Origin: Mucilaginibacter xinganensis
Lineage (GTDB): Bacteria; Bacteroidota; Bacteroidia; Sphingobacteriales; Sphingobacteriaceae
Assembly: GCA_026225055.1 (NCBI GenBank)
Contig: JAMFSA010000084.1
Coordinates: 1-55,410, forward strand
Length of the DNA: 55,410 nt
Direction of reading: 5' to 3'
In this document: one piece after another, positions 35,979 through 44,967 of the stretch
Layout of the letters: each line of letters begins with the position of its first letter
Position numbering within the stretch: the first letter of the stretch is position 1
Program-made: the position numbers and the translations under genes
The notes under the pieces: model-generated
The model's input: the letters and a program-made list of their open reading frames with translations, nothing else
Databases searched by the model: none
What the model was told of the DNA's origin: nothing

Positions 35979-37193
35979 TTAGTTTTTAATTATTAGGGAT
36001 GAGTTTGTTCCTCCAAAACCAAAGGAGTTTGACAAAAATACGTTTATTTCTTTTTCAATTGTTTTTTTCGCGATGTTCAGTTTAGCCGAATCCTCATCAG
36101 GGGTTTCGAAATTGATGTTGGGTGCGATGAATGAGTTTTTCATCATCAGCATTGAATACACAATTTCACTGGCACCGGCCATCCAGCATTCATGTCCGGT
36201 CATTGATTTGGTTGAGCTAACCAAAGGGTTGCTTGCACCAAAAACCTCATAAATAGCCTTCGCTTCGCTTGAATCGCCCGCAGGGGTTGATGTAGCGTGT
36301 GCATTTATATAATCAATTTCGGCAGCACTCAAGGCGGCATCTTTTAATGCCATTGAAAGGGATCGTACCGGACCCTCCACTGTTGGGTTTGATATGTGGG
36401 CACCATTTGATGAAAACCCATAACCTATAACTTCGCCTAAAATGGTCGCGCCCCTTTTTGTTGCAGATTCCAGGCTTTCTAAAATAACAGTTGCCGCGCC
36501 ACCGCTGGGTATAAGCCCGTCGCGACCGCGGTCAAATGGCCGGGATGCTTTGGATGGGTCTGCTTCATTAACCGAAAATGCCGACAAAGCATCAAAACTG
36601 CCCATAGCAAATTGATTGATCTCCTGGGCACCACCGCAAATAATACAATCCTGCAGGCCTGTTTTTATAAATTGATAAGCCACCCCAATTGAGTGCGACC
36701 CGCTTGCACAAGCGGCACTAATGGTGAAGTTTATTCCCTTTAATTTAAATATGGTAGCCAGGTTCATGGTTACGGTTGAGTTCATGGTTTGAAACACGGC
36801 ACCGGAACCGATCATCATTGTATTTTTTTTCTCGCGGATAATATCTGTAGCGTCAATAATGGCTTTTGCAGAGCTGTCATTACCATAAAGTATCCCAACT
36901 TCATTTTTATTAAGGTAATCCTGGTCGATACCCGCCTGTGCTAAAGCCTCAATCGTAGCAACGTAGGCATATTCTCCCTGTTCAGGAAGCATAATGCGTG
37001 ATCGCCTGTCTAAAAGCTCTTTTAAATTCGGTTTTTCAACAAAACCGGTTAAACCTGAGCGGTAACCAAACTCCTTCCTCTCCCTGTCAAGTATTATTCC
37101 CGATTGCCCCTGGTAAAGTGATTTACTCACTTCGTCAAGGTTTTTACCTATACATGAATAGATACCTATACCTGTAATTACAACCCTATTCAT
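35979..37193 (-). CDS. Beta-ketoacyl-ACP synthase II-type (FabF-like)
   Basis: 404 residues with a complete triad: Cys162 in AACASGSHS, His299 in NAHATSTPAG and His334 in MTGHECWMAGA. It is one of two active ketosynthases in the operon and may perform initiation or elongation. It follows the ketoreductase gene after 110 bp, the largest gap inside the operon, where an internal promoter is possible. Confidence 0.92.
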   Translation of the reverse strand: MNRVVITGIGIYSCIGKNLDEVSKSLYQGQSGIILDRERKEFGYRSGLTGFVEKPNLKELLDRRSRIMLPEQGEYAYVATIEALAQAGIDQDYLNKNEVGILYGNDSSAKAIIDATDIIREKKNTMMIGSGAVFQTMNSTVTMNLATIFKLKGINFTISAACASGSHSIGVAYQFIKTGLQDCIICGGAQEINQFAMGSFDALSAFSVNEADPSKASRPFDRGRDGLIPSGGAATVILESLESATKRGATILGEVIGYGFSSNGAHISNPTVEGPVRSLSMALKDAALSAAEIDYINAHATSTPAGDSSEAKAIYEVFGASNPLVSSTKSMTGHECWMAGASEIVYSMLMMKNSFIAPNINFETPDEDSAKLNIAKKTIEKEINVFLSNSFGFGGTNSSLIIKN

Positions 37194-37303
37194 ACACTAT
37201 AATCTTCGTTGTTTTAATTTAGTTGTTATAAAAATACAAAAGCGCCTTAAAGTTCAAAACAATTTATCATTATAATTGTATTAATCGCTCGGCTCGAAGA
37301 ATA

Positions 37304-38032
37304 TTAGGAGTATAAACCACCATTAATCGATAATATTTCACCGGTAATATAGGCCGCCCCTGCTGATGCCAGGAACCCTACGGCATGCGCCACTTCCTCG
37401 GGTGTACCAAATCTTTTAACCGGGATCATTGACCTGAGTTCTTTTTCATCAAGCCCTTCGGTCATATCTGTTTTGATGAAACCGGGAGCAACCGCGTTTA
37501 CGGTTATACCGCGGCGGCCAACTTCCTGCGCTAACGCTTTGGTGGCACCAATTACACCTGCCTTAGCAGCCGAGTAATTGATTTGCCCCGGCAACCCCTT
37601 TAAGCCCGATAAAGAAACTACGTTAACTATACGGCCATATTTCCTGATTAACATATCGTTTAACACCAACCGGGTAACATAGAAAAAGCCGTCGAGGCTG
37701 GTTTTTATTACATTATCCCATTGCTCATCCTTCATCCACATCATTAGCACATCATCCTTAACACCTGCATTATTTATGAGTGTTTCAATATATTTTTCGG
37801 TATTACCCTCAATCCAGGCACCCAGCACTTTATTAATGTCGTTCTTATCGGCAACATCAAACTTTAACAGCTCGCCATCGCCGCCATTTTCTTTTATCTG
37901 GTCGAGGGTTTTATTGGCCTCAGCTTCATTCGCCTTGTAATTAACCAAAACATAGTAGCCCATTTTAGCCATTTCATAGCAAATAGCTCTTCCAATACCT
38001 CTTGATCCACCGGTTACTAATGCGCATTTCAT
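37304..38032 (-). CDS. 3-oxoacyl-ACP reductase (FabG-like SDR)
   Basis: 242 residues from ATG at 38032, chosen because MKCALVTGGSRGIG begins at once with the Rossmann strand. A longer in-frame start at 38104 adds a 24-residue tail with no recognised feature. The motifs are TGGSRGIG (NADPH), NNAG, and the Ser-Tyr-Lys site in VVSLSG and YSAAKAG. It reduces the 3-oxoacyl-ACP made by the ketosynthases. It is the first gene of the minus-strand operon. Confidence 0.93.
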   Translation of the reverse strand: MKCALVTGGSRGIGRAICYEMAKMGYYVLVNYKANEAEANKTLDQIKENGGDGELLKFDVADKNDINKVLGAWIEGNTEKYIETLINNAGVKDDVLMMWMKDEQWDNVIKTSLDGFFYVTRLVLNDMLIRKYGRIVNVVSLSGLKGLPGQINYSAAKAGVIGATKALAQEVGRRGITVNAVAPGFIKTDMTEGLDEKELRSMIPVKRFGTPEEVAHAVGFLASAGAAYITGEILSINGGLYS

Positions 38033-38459
38033 ATATTTATACTTAAAAGAGATGTTATGATTTAAATGTGATATTAAGGTTTTAATTAAGGCGGGGTTTG
38101 CCATTAATCAGGTTTATTACAATTTGCCGATCTACAGCTTTTTAACTTTTTTACTAATGATAATTTACAAATTGTGACTCAAAGAATTTTTGCAAAAATA
38201 GGTCAAATATTTCAAATTTAAAAGGTTAACTTCATTGAGAGGCCAATGTAAGAGAGTGAATAATAACAAATAAGCATCACATTACGCTACAGTTAACCTG
38301 GCAGATCATAAAAATAAGTTAGGCAAAAAAAAGCCATATTGCTAAAACTTAATTAAATTTGCAAAGTAAAATAACGGTACCCCTATACCTCAAACTTTTG
38401 TCAAGCATGTTTTTTTATCGATTCTTCAATCCAATACCTTAGTACAGATTTATTAGCCG
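38033..38459. promoter_or_regulatory. 427-bp divergent promoter region of the pigment cluster
   Basis: Separates the minus-strand operon (from 38032) and the plus-strand operon (from 38460), so it should hold both promoters. The Bacteroidota -7 consensus TAnnTTTG occurs on the + strand at 38354-38361 (TAAATTTG), 99 bp before the GT2 start. On the minus strand it occurs at 38213-38220 and 38193-38200 (CAAATTTA and CAAAAATA on the + strand). I could not match a TTTG at the right distance for a -33 element in any of them. No gene or strong hairpin is seen. Confidence 0.45.
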
Positions 38460-39656
38460 ATGAACGATTTAGAAACAATTACCAAAAAGTTTGACGATTT
38501 AAAGGTCTGCGTAATTATACCTACTTATAACAACGCAGGCACCGTTGCCCAAATTATTACAGATGTGGCCAGGTATACTACACAGATTATTGTGGTAAAT
38601 GATGGTTCAACTGATGATACCGCTCAAATAGTAGAGGGCTTTCCATTTGTACAGTTTATAAGTTACCCGGTAAATGTTGGTAAAGGCTGGGCGCTGCGCA
38701 AAGCATTTAAGTTTGCTGTAGCCCAAGATTATGATTACGCTATAACCATTGACTCCGACGGGCAGCACTTTGCTACCGACTTGCCTGCTTTTATTGATAA
38801 GCTTGCAGATGCACCCAATGCTATAATTGTAGGGTCACGCAATATGGATCAGGCTACAATACCCGGCAAAAGCAGTTTCGGGCATAAATTTTCTAACTTT
38901 TGGTTTAAGGTTGAAACCGGGATCGATTGCCCCGATACGCAATCAGGCTTTCGTTTGTATCCCTTGCAATTAATCAGAAACATCAATTTTATTACCCGTA
39001 AATACGAGTTTGAGATTGAGGTGCTGGTTAAGTCGGCCTGGAAAGGCATTGCCCTGGATGCTATACCCGTAACTGTTTATTATGCGCCAAAAGAGGTAAG
39101 GGTTTCACACTTCAGGCCATTTCAGGATTTTACGCGGGTTGGCATTTTAAACACCTTTTTAGTAATTATAGCATTTGCCTATATAAAACCCCGTGATTTT
39201 TTTCGGGCACTTTTCGGTAAAAAAAAAAGTAGACAGGAACTCTTCGATCAGTTATTAAACCTTAATCAACCCGATCATCTTAAGGCTCTATCAATTGGGA
39301 TAGGTGTTTTTTCGGGTATACTGCCTGCATGGGGCTTCCAGATGTGGATAGGGCTGTTTATTGCTGTAGTTTTCAGGCTAAATAAGGCTTTGGTTGTTAT
39401 TGCTTCAAACATCAGTATCCCACCCATGATCCCGTTGATCATTTTCCTTAGCTATAAAACAGGCGGCCTATGGCTGGGTAATAAAACTTCGGATATGGCT
39501 TTTAGCTTTCATATCACATTAAAATCAATTAGCCAGCATATTGAGCAATATATTTATGGCAGCATTACGCTGGCTGTTATTGCGGGCTTGTTGGCCGCAT
39601 TATTAACCTTTATCTCACTCAGGCTGTTTAAAAGAAAAACAGTTTCGGCTTTTTAA
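38460..39656 (+). CDS. Glycosyltransferase family 2 fused to DUF2062
   Basis: 398 residues. The N-terminal GT-A domain has VIIPTYNN, VVNDGSTDD and a DxD motif (Asp98-Ser-Asp100, TIDSDGQH). The C-terminal DUF2062 (about 260-398) has three to four hydrophobic segments (GIGVFSGILPAWGFQMW and following). This fusion is common in aryl-polyene and flexirubin clusters and would transfer a sugar or similar group at the inner membrane, perhaps to the lipid that carries the polyene. It starts the plus-strand operon. Confidence 0.85.
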   Translation: MNDLETITKKFDDLKVCVIIPTYNNAGTVAQIITDVARYTTQIIVVNDGSTDDTAQIVEGFPFVQFISYPVNVGKGWALRKAFKFAVAQDYDYAITIDSDGQHFATDLPAFIDKLADAPNAIIVGSRNMDQATIPGKSSFGHKFSNFWFKVETGIDCPDTQSGFRLYPLQLIRNINFITRKYEFEIEVLVKSAWKGIALDAIPVTVYYAPKEVRVSHFRPFQDFTRVGILNTFLVIIAFAYIKPRDFFRALFGKKKSRQELFDQLLNLNQPDHLKALSIGIGVFSGILPAWGFQMWIGLFIAVVFRLNKALVVIASNISIPPMIPLIIFLSYKTGGLWLGNKTSDMAFSFHITLKSISQHIEQYIYGSITLAVIAGLLAALLTFISLRLFKRKTVSAF

Positions 39657-39660
39657 GTAC

Positions 39661-42600
39661 ATGGAAAAAAGCCTGTTAATTATTTATCACTATTTCGCAA
39701 AGAACCGCAGGGCCTTTTACCTGGTTTTTGCAGCTACATTTCTGTTTATCACCTACTTTGCATTACAGGTAAAGTTTGAAGAGGATATCTCGAAAATAAT
39801 ACCGAAGGATAAAAAGATAGAGAAACTTAACGAGATCTTTCAAAACTCCAAGTTTATAGATAAGCTGGTGATCATGGTATCATTAAAAGATACCACGGCG
39901 CAAAATCCGGATAGCCTGGTAGCCTACGCCGATGTGTTTGGCGCTGCAGTGCAGGATAAGCTTGCCCCTTATATCAGAAAGGTAAATTTCAGGATAGATG
40001 ATGAGATTGCCTTAAAGCTGTTTGAAACTATAAGCCAACGGTTACCCATTTACTTAAATGAAAAGGATTATTTAACCATTGATACCCTTATAACCCCTGA
40101 AAAGGTTAAGGCGACACTGCAGTCCGATATCAGAACGCTTTCATCGCCGGCAGGTATAGCGCTTAAAAAGATCATAGTTAATGACCCTGTAGGATTGTCA
40201 TTTATCGGCCTGAAAAAATTACAACAATTACAATACGACAAAAACTTTGAGCTGTACGATGATTACGTAATTACCAAAGACCATAAAAGCCTGTTAATGT
40301 TCATCACCCCGGCATACCCGCCAAATAATACCGGGAAGAACACGCTGTTTTTAAAGGGACTTGACAATATTTTAAATGATTTAAACAGCAAGGGTTTTAA
40401 AAATATAAATGCCTCTTACTTTGGTGCCGTTGCCGGTTTTGTGAGCAATGCCTCGCAACTGCGGCAGGATACAAACCTTACGCTCGGCATTACGGTAGTA
40501 GTGCTGGTTTTATTTTTGGGCTTGTATTTCCGTAAGAAAAGAGCACCGTTTATCATTCTTATCCCCGTTTTGTTTGGTGCCCTGTTCTCATTAACCATTA
40601 TTTACTTTGTTAAGGGCAGCCTTTCGGTTATAGCTTTAGGTACAGGCTCGGTGGTGTTGGGTATTGCTATCAATTATTCGCTGCACGTATTTAACCATTA
40701 CCGGCACACTAAAAGTATTGAACAGGTAATTAAGGATCTTACGCTTCCATTAACCGTAGGTAGCTTTACCACCATAGGCGGCTTTTTTTGTCTGGAGTTT
40801 GTACAATCCGAAATGTTAAAGGACCTGGGCCTGTTTGCCGGGTTTAGTTTAATAGGGGCTTCCTTATGTTCGTTGATTTTTCTGCCGCAATTTATTTCTA
40901 CTAAGAAAGAGCAGTCTCAGCACAAAATAATACAGTTTTCGTGGATCGATAAGATGGCTTCTTATAATCCCGAGTATAATAAGTTTATAGTTATAGGCAT
41001 TATATTACTTACTGTAGCCTTTGGGTATACTGCAAATTATGTAACCTTTGAATTTGATTTGGCCGACATGAGCTACATGACGCCCAAACTAAAGCTGGCC
41101 GAAGCTAAACTTAACCGGATCAATAAATTCTCACTACAATCTGTTTACCTGGTTACCGAAGGCCAAACGCTGGATGATGCCCTGGTTAATAATGAAAAGC
41201 TATCAGCTGAAATTGAGGTGCTGAAGCAAAAGAATATCGTAATAAAGTATTCAGGGGTTTCATCGCTCATTATTTCCGACTCGTTACAAAAAGAAAGAAT
41301 TGAACGCTGGAATAAGTACTGGACACCCGAAAAGAAGAAACAATTATTTGCCGCGCTTGAGCAACAAGGTATTGCCATGGGTTTTAAGGCAGCTGCCTTT
41401 GATAATTTTAAGGCCCTGCTTAACAAAGATTACCCTATAGGAGATAAGCAGAACCTGGCCGCCATAAGGAAAAGTTTTCTTGACGATTTTATTAATGAAA
41501 AGCCAGGCCACTCAACCGTAGTTACGCTGGTGCAAACCACGCCAAAAAATAAAGCGGCAGTGTATGATGCCTTTAAGGATAACCCCAATGTAACTGTTGT
41601 TGATAAACAATATATAACCACTAAACTGGTTCAGATCATCAATTCGGATTTTACCCAGATTGCGGTAATGTCATCCCTGCTGGTGTTAATTGTGCTGTGG
41701 TTAACCTATGGCCGTATAGAGCTCACGTTGGTTTCCTTTATCCCTATGTTTATATCAATGATATGGATACTCGGTATAATGGGAATATTCGGCATAGGGT
41801 TTAACATTATCAATATTATCATCTCGGCCCTTATTTTTGGTTTGGGCGATGATTACAGCCTGTATATTATGGATGGGTTGCTGCAGGAGTATAAAACCGG
41901 CAAAAAGATCCTTTCATCCTACAAAACATCCATCTTTCTTTCAGCTATTACTACTATAACAGGTTTGGGGGTGTTGATATTCGCCAGGCACCCGGCATTA
42001 AAATCAATAGCATTTATTTCTATAATAGGTATTTGCTGCGTTGTTATAATGGCGCAGATCCTTATCCCATTTCTGTTTAACATACTGGTGAGAAATCGTA
42101 CCGAAAAGAAACGATTCCCCTGGACGTTTACCGGCTTTTTGAAAAGCATTTTCGCTTTCTCCTATTTTGTTACCGGCTGCATTTTGTTAACCATTTTAGG
42201 GTTCCTGTTTAAACTAAACCCCTTTAATAAAGAGAAAGGTAAATTCGTTTATCACTATATCCTTTCAAAATTTACCAAGTCGATGATTTACATTATGATG
42301 AATGTAAAAAAGGAGATCATTGGCCCTCAGCACGCAAATTTTTCAGACCCGGCAGTAATTATCTGTAACCACCAATCTTTTCTTGATATACTGTCGATGG
42401 TTATGCTGCACCCTAAACTCATATTATTAACAAATAACTGGGTATGGAACTCGCCTGTGTTTGGGGCAGTAGCACGTATGGCAGATTTTTACCCGGTGGC
42501 TAATGGTGCCGAAAATAGCATTGAGCTATTAGCGGACAGGGTAAAACATGGCTATTCGGTAGTAATATTCCCCGAAGGTACCCGGACGGTGGATGGTGAG

Positions 42601-43449
42601 ATCAAAAGATTTCACAAAGGTGCATTTTATCTTGCGGAGCAATTGAATATTGACATTTTACCTGTATTGATACATGGCACAGGCTACACCATGACCAAAG
42701 GTGACTTTTTATTGAAGGATGGAAAAATAACTATTAAATACCTACCAAGAATAAAGCAGGGCGATACGCAGTTTGGAACCGGCTACTCGGAAAGAACTAA
42801 ACTGATAGGCCGCTATTTTAAAGATGAGTATAAAAAACTGAGCATAGCTATTGAGCAACCAGTTTATTTTAAAGAGCAACTGATATATAACTACCTTTAT
42901 AAGGGCCCATTACTGGAGTGGCAGCTAAAAATAAAACTATGGCGCGAGAAAAATTACCAGCTTTTTCATGAGCTTTTACCTGCAAAGGGTAAAATGCTTG
43001 ATATTGGAAGCGATTACGGCTTTATGACCTATTTGCTGCACTTTGCATCAAAAGAGAGAGAGTTTACAGGTATTGACAACGATGAGGAGAAGGTTGAGAT
43101 GGCCAATAACTGCTTTAGTAAGGATAACAAAATAAATTTTATTTTTGCAGATATATTGGAGTTTCCGCTTGATAATTATGATGCCATAATTATGGCTGAT
43201 GCCCTGGCTGGCGTACATCAGGCAGACCAAAAATTAATAATTGAAAAGTGCATAAGCCACCTAAACCCCGAAGGGCGGCTTATTATAAGGACTGATAATA
43301 AAGATCTAAATTCAAAAGAAAAAAGCGCATCTTATCTTTCGGGGCAACTGGTGGAGGATGTGGCAGCGGCTAATGGTATGCAATGTGCCGTTATAAACCA
43401 GGTAAAGAATACAACTGATATTGTTTTTGTAATAAATAGGGGCGGCTAA
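39661..43449 (+). CDS. MMPL-type exporter fused to a PlsC acyltransferase and a methyltransferase
   Basis: 1262 residues. Residues about 1-850 are an MMPL/RND exporter with two sets of membrane segments (first segment near 18-36, then about 270-400 and 665-800). Residues about 880-1050 are a PlsC-type acyltransferase with NHQSFLD (His904, Asp909) and FPEGTR (970-975). Residues about 1090-1262 are an SAM-dependent methyltransferase with LDIGSDYG (1113-1120) and GIDNDEEK. The exporter should move the lipid-linked polyene across the inner membrane. The other two domains can acylate and methylate it or its carrier. It follows the GT2 gene by 4 bp. Confidence 0.88.
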   Translation: MEKSLLIIYHYFAKNRRAFYLVFAATFLFITYFALQVKFEEDISKIIPKDKKIEKLNEIFQNSKFIDKLVIMVSLKDTTAQNPDSLVAYADVFGAAVQDKLAPYIRKVNFRIDDEIALKLFETISQRLPIYLNEKDYLTIDTLITPEKVKATLQSDIRTLSSPAGIALKKIIVNDPVGLSFIGLKKLQQLQYDKNFELYDDYVITKDHKSLLMFITPAYPPNNTGKNTLFLKGLDNILNDLNSKGFKNINASYFGAVAGFVSNASQLRQDTNLTLGITVVVLVLFLGLYFRKKRAPFIILIPVLFGALFSLTIIYFVKGSLSVIALGTGSVVLGIAINYSLHVFNHYRHTKSIEQVIKDLTLPLTVGSFTTIGGFFCLEFVQSEMLKDLGLFAGFSLIGASLCSLIFLPQFISTKKEQSQHKIIQFSWIDKMASYNPEYNKFIVIGIILLTVAFGYTANYVTFEFDLADMSYMTPKLKLAEAKLNRINKFSLQSVYLVTEGQTLDDALVNNEKLSAEIEVLKQKNIVIKYSGVSSLIISDSLQKERIERWNKYWTPEKKKQLFAALEQQGIAMGFKAAAFDNFKALLNKDYPIGDKQNLAAIRKSFLDDFINEKPGHSTVVTLVQTTPKNKAAVYDAFKDNPNVTVVDKQYITTKLVQIINSDFTQIAVMSSLLVLIVLWLTYGRIELTLVSFIPMFISMIWILGIMGIFGIGFNIINIIISALIFGLGDDYSLYIMDGLLQEYKTGKKILSSYKTSIFLSAITTITGLGVLIFARHPALKSIAFISIIGICCVVIMAQILIPFLFNILVRNRTEKKRFPWTFTGFLKSIFAFSYFVTGCILLTILGFLFKLNPFNKEKGKFVYHYILSKFTKSMIYIMMNVKKEIIGPQHANFSDPAVIICNHQSFLDILSMVMLHPKLILLTNNWVWNSPVFGAVARMADFYPVANGAENSIELLADRVKHGYSVVIFPEGTRTVDGEIKRFHKGAFYLAEQLNIDILPVLIHGTGYTMTKGDFLLKDGKITIKYLPRIKQGDTQFGTGYSERTKLIGRYFKDEYKKLSIAIEQPVYFKEQLIYNYLYKGPLLEWQLKIKLWREKNYQLFHELLPAKGKMLDIGSDYGFMTYLLHFASKEREFTGIDNDEEKVEMANNCFSKDNKINFIFADILEFPLDNYDAIIMADALAGVHQADQKLIIEKCISHLNPEGRLIIRTDNKDLNSKEKSASYLSGQLVEDVAAANGMQCAVINQVKNTTDIVFVINRGG

Positions 43450-43455
43450 ATTAAA

Positions 43456-44967
43456 ATGGAGAATTTTGATATTCTAATAATCGGAAGTGGCATGGGCGGG
43501 TTGGTATGTGCCGATATTTTAGGCCGTGAGGGTTTTAAAGTTTGTGTGCTCGAAAAAAACCAGCAAATAGGTGGTAGCCTGCAAACTTATGTGCGCGATA
43601 AGGTGATTTTTGATTCAGGCGTACATTACCTGGGCGGTCTTTCAAAAGGGCAGAATCTTTACCAGATATTTCAATACCTGGGTATTATGGATAAGCTTAA
43701 ATTACAACAACAGGATGTTGATGTTTTTGACCGCATACTGATTGAAGGTGATGATAATGTTTACGATTTTGCACAGGGATACGAAAATTTTATAGCCAAA
43801 TTACTGGTCAATTTCCCGGATGAAGAAGAGGCTATACGTACTTACTGCGATAAGATAAAAGAGATTTGCAGCAAATTTCCGCTATACAATCTACGTTCGT
43901 CAAATGATTTTAACGAAAAATCGGACGTATTGGAGATTGATACGGAGGCCTACATAAATTCAGTTACCAGCAATACTAAATTGCAGGGGATCCTCGCTGC
44001 TAACAACGCGCTATATGCCGGTCAGGCTGATAAAACCCCATTATATGTTCATGCGTTGATACTGAACAGTTATATTGAAAGTTCGTGGAAATGTGTTGAT
44101 GGCGGCTCGCAGATTGCGAAGCTGCTGGCAAAAAATATAAAGGAAAACGGCGGGAAGATCATCCGTAATTGTGAGGTTAAAAAGATTGTAGAAGAGAGCG
44201 GACTGGCTAGTTATGTTGAGCTAAAAGATGGCGCTAAAATGTACGCCAAATACTTTATCTCAAATATGCACCCGGTTAAAACCCTCGAGATCACAGATAC
44301 GCACCTTATAAAAAACGCCTATCGGAACCGTTTAAAAAGCCTGGAAAACTCTACATCGGCATTCACGTTAAATATTGTTTTTAAGAAGGATACCTTTAAA
44401 TATATAAAACATAATTTTTACTGCGGCCGGGAAGGGTATGTTTGGACTACCGCCGACCATACAGAAGAAAATTGGCCATTGGGTTATGCTATATTTTGCG
44501 GCGCTTCGTCCAAATCGCCCGAATATGCCGACGGCTTATCCATACTCAGTTATATGAGGTTTGAGGAAGTGGCGCAGTGGAAAGATACCTATAACACAGT
44601 ATCAGATGTAAATGACCGGGGAGAAACCTATAACCAATTTAAAAAACGCAAGGCCGAAATTTTACTGGATGCTGTTGAAAGAAAATTCCCGGGATTAAGG
44701 GATTGTATAAAATCGTACTACGTAGCCACCCCGCTATCATACCGCGATTATATTGGTAATGACGATGGATCACTTTATGGTATAGTAAAAGATTATAAGC
44801 ATACCTTAAAAACCTTTATATCGCCCCGCACTAAATTGCCTAATTTATACTTAACGGGTCAAAACCTTAATCTGCATGGTATACTGGGCGCATCTATGAG
44901 TGGTATTGTTACCTGCTGCGCTCTATTGGGTAATGATAGCGTTATAACTAAAATAAGAAATGCCTGA
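43456..44967 (+). CDS. CrtI/phytoene-desaturase-like FAD oxidoreductase
   Basis: 503 residues. The N-terminal FAD-binding motif GSGMGG lies at 10-15, followed by EKNQQIGGSLQTY, typical of the CrtI/retinol saturase family. The C-terminal FAD-contact region LYLTGQNLNLHGILGASMSG is present. The family desaturates or reduces long conjugated chains, so it may act on the polyene, but no carotenoid genes (crtB, crtE) are in the window and the substrate is inferred. It starts 6 bp after the exporter gene and overlaps the next gene by 8 bases. Confidence 0.8.
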   Translation: MENFDILIIGSGMGGLVCADILGREGFKVCVLEKNQQIGGSLQTYVRDKVIFDSGVHYLGGLSKGQNLYQIFQYLGIMDKLKLQQQDVDVFDRILIEGDDNVYDFAQGYENFIAKLLVNFPDEEEAIRTYCDKIKEICSKFPLYNLRSSNDFNEKSDVLEIDTEAYINSVTSNTKLQGILAANNALYAGQADKTPLYVHALILNSYIESSWKCVDGGSQIAKLLAKNIKENGGKIIRNCEVKKIVEESGLASYVELKDGAKMYAKYFISNMHPVKTLEITDTHLIKNAYRNRLKSLENSTSAFTLNIVFKKDTFKYIKHNFYCGREGYVWTTADHTEENWPLGYAIFCGASSKSPEYADGLSILSYMRFEEVAQWKDTYNTVSDVNDRGETYNQFKKRKAEILLDAVERKFPGLRDCIKSYYVATPLSYRDYIGNDDGSLYGIVKDYKHTLKTFISPRTKLPNLYLTGQNLNLHGILGASMSGIVTCCALLGNDSVITKIRNA

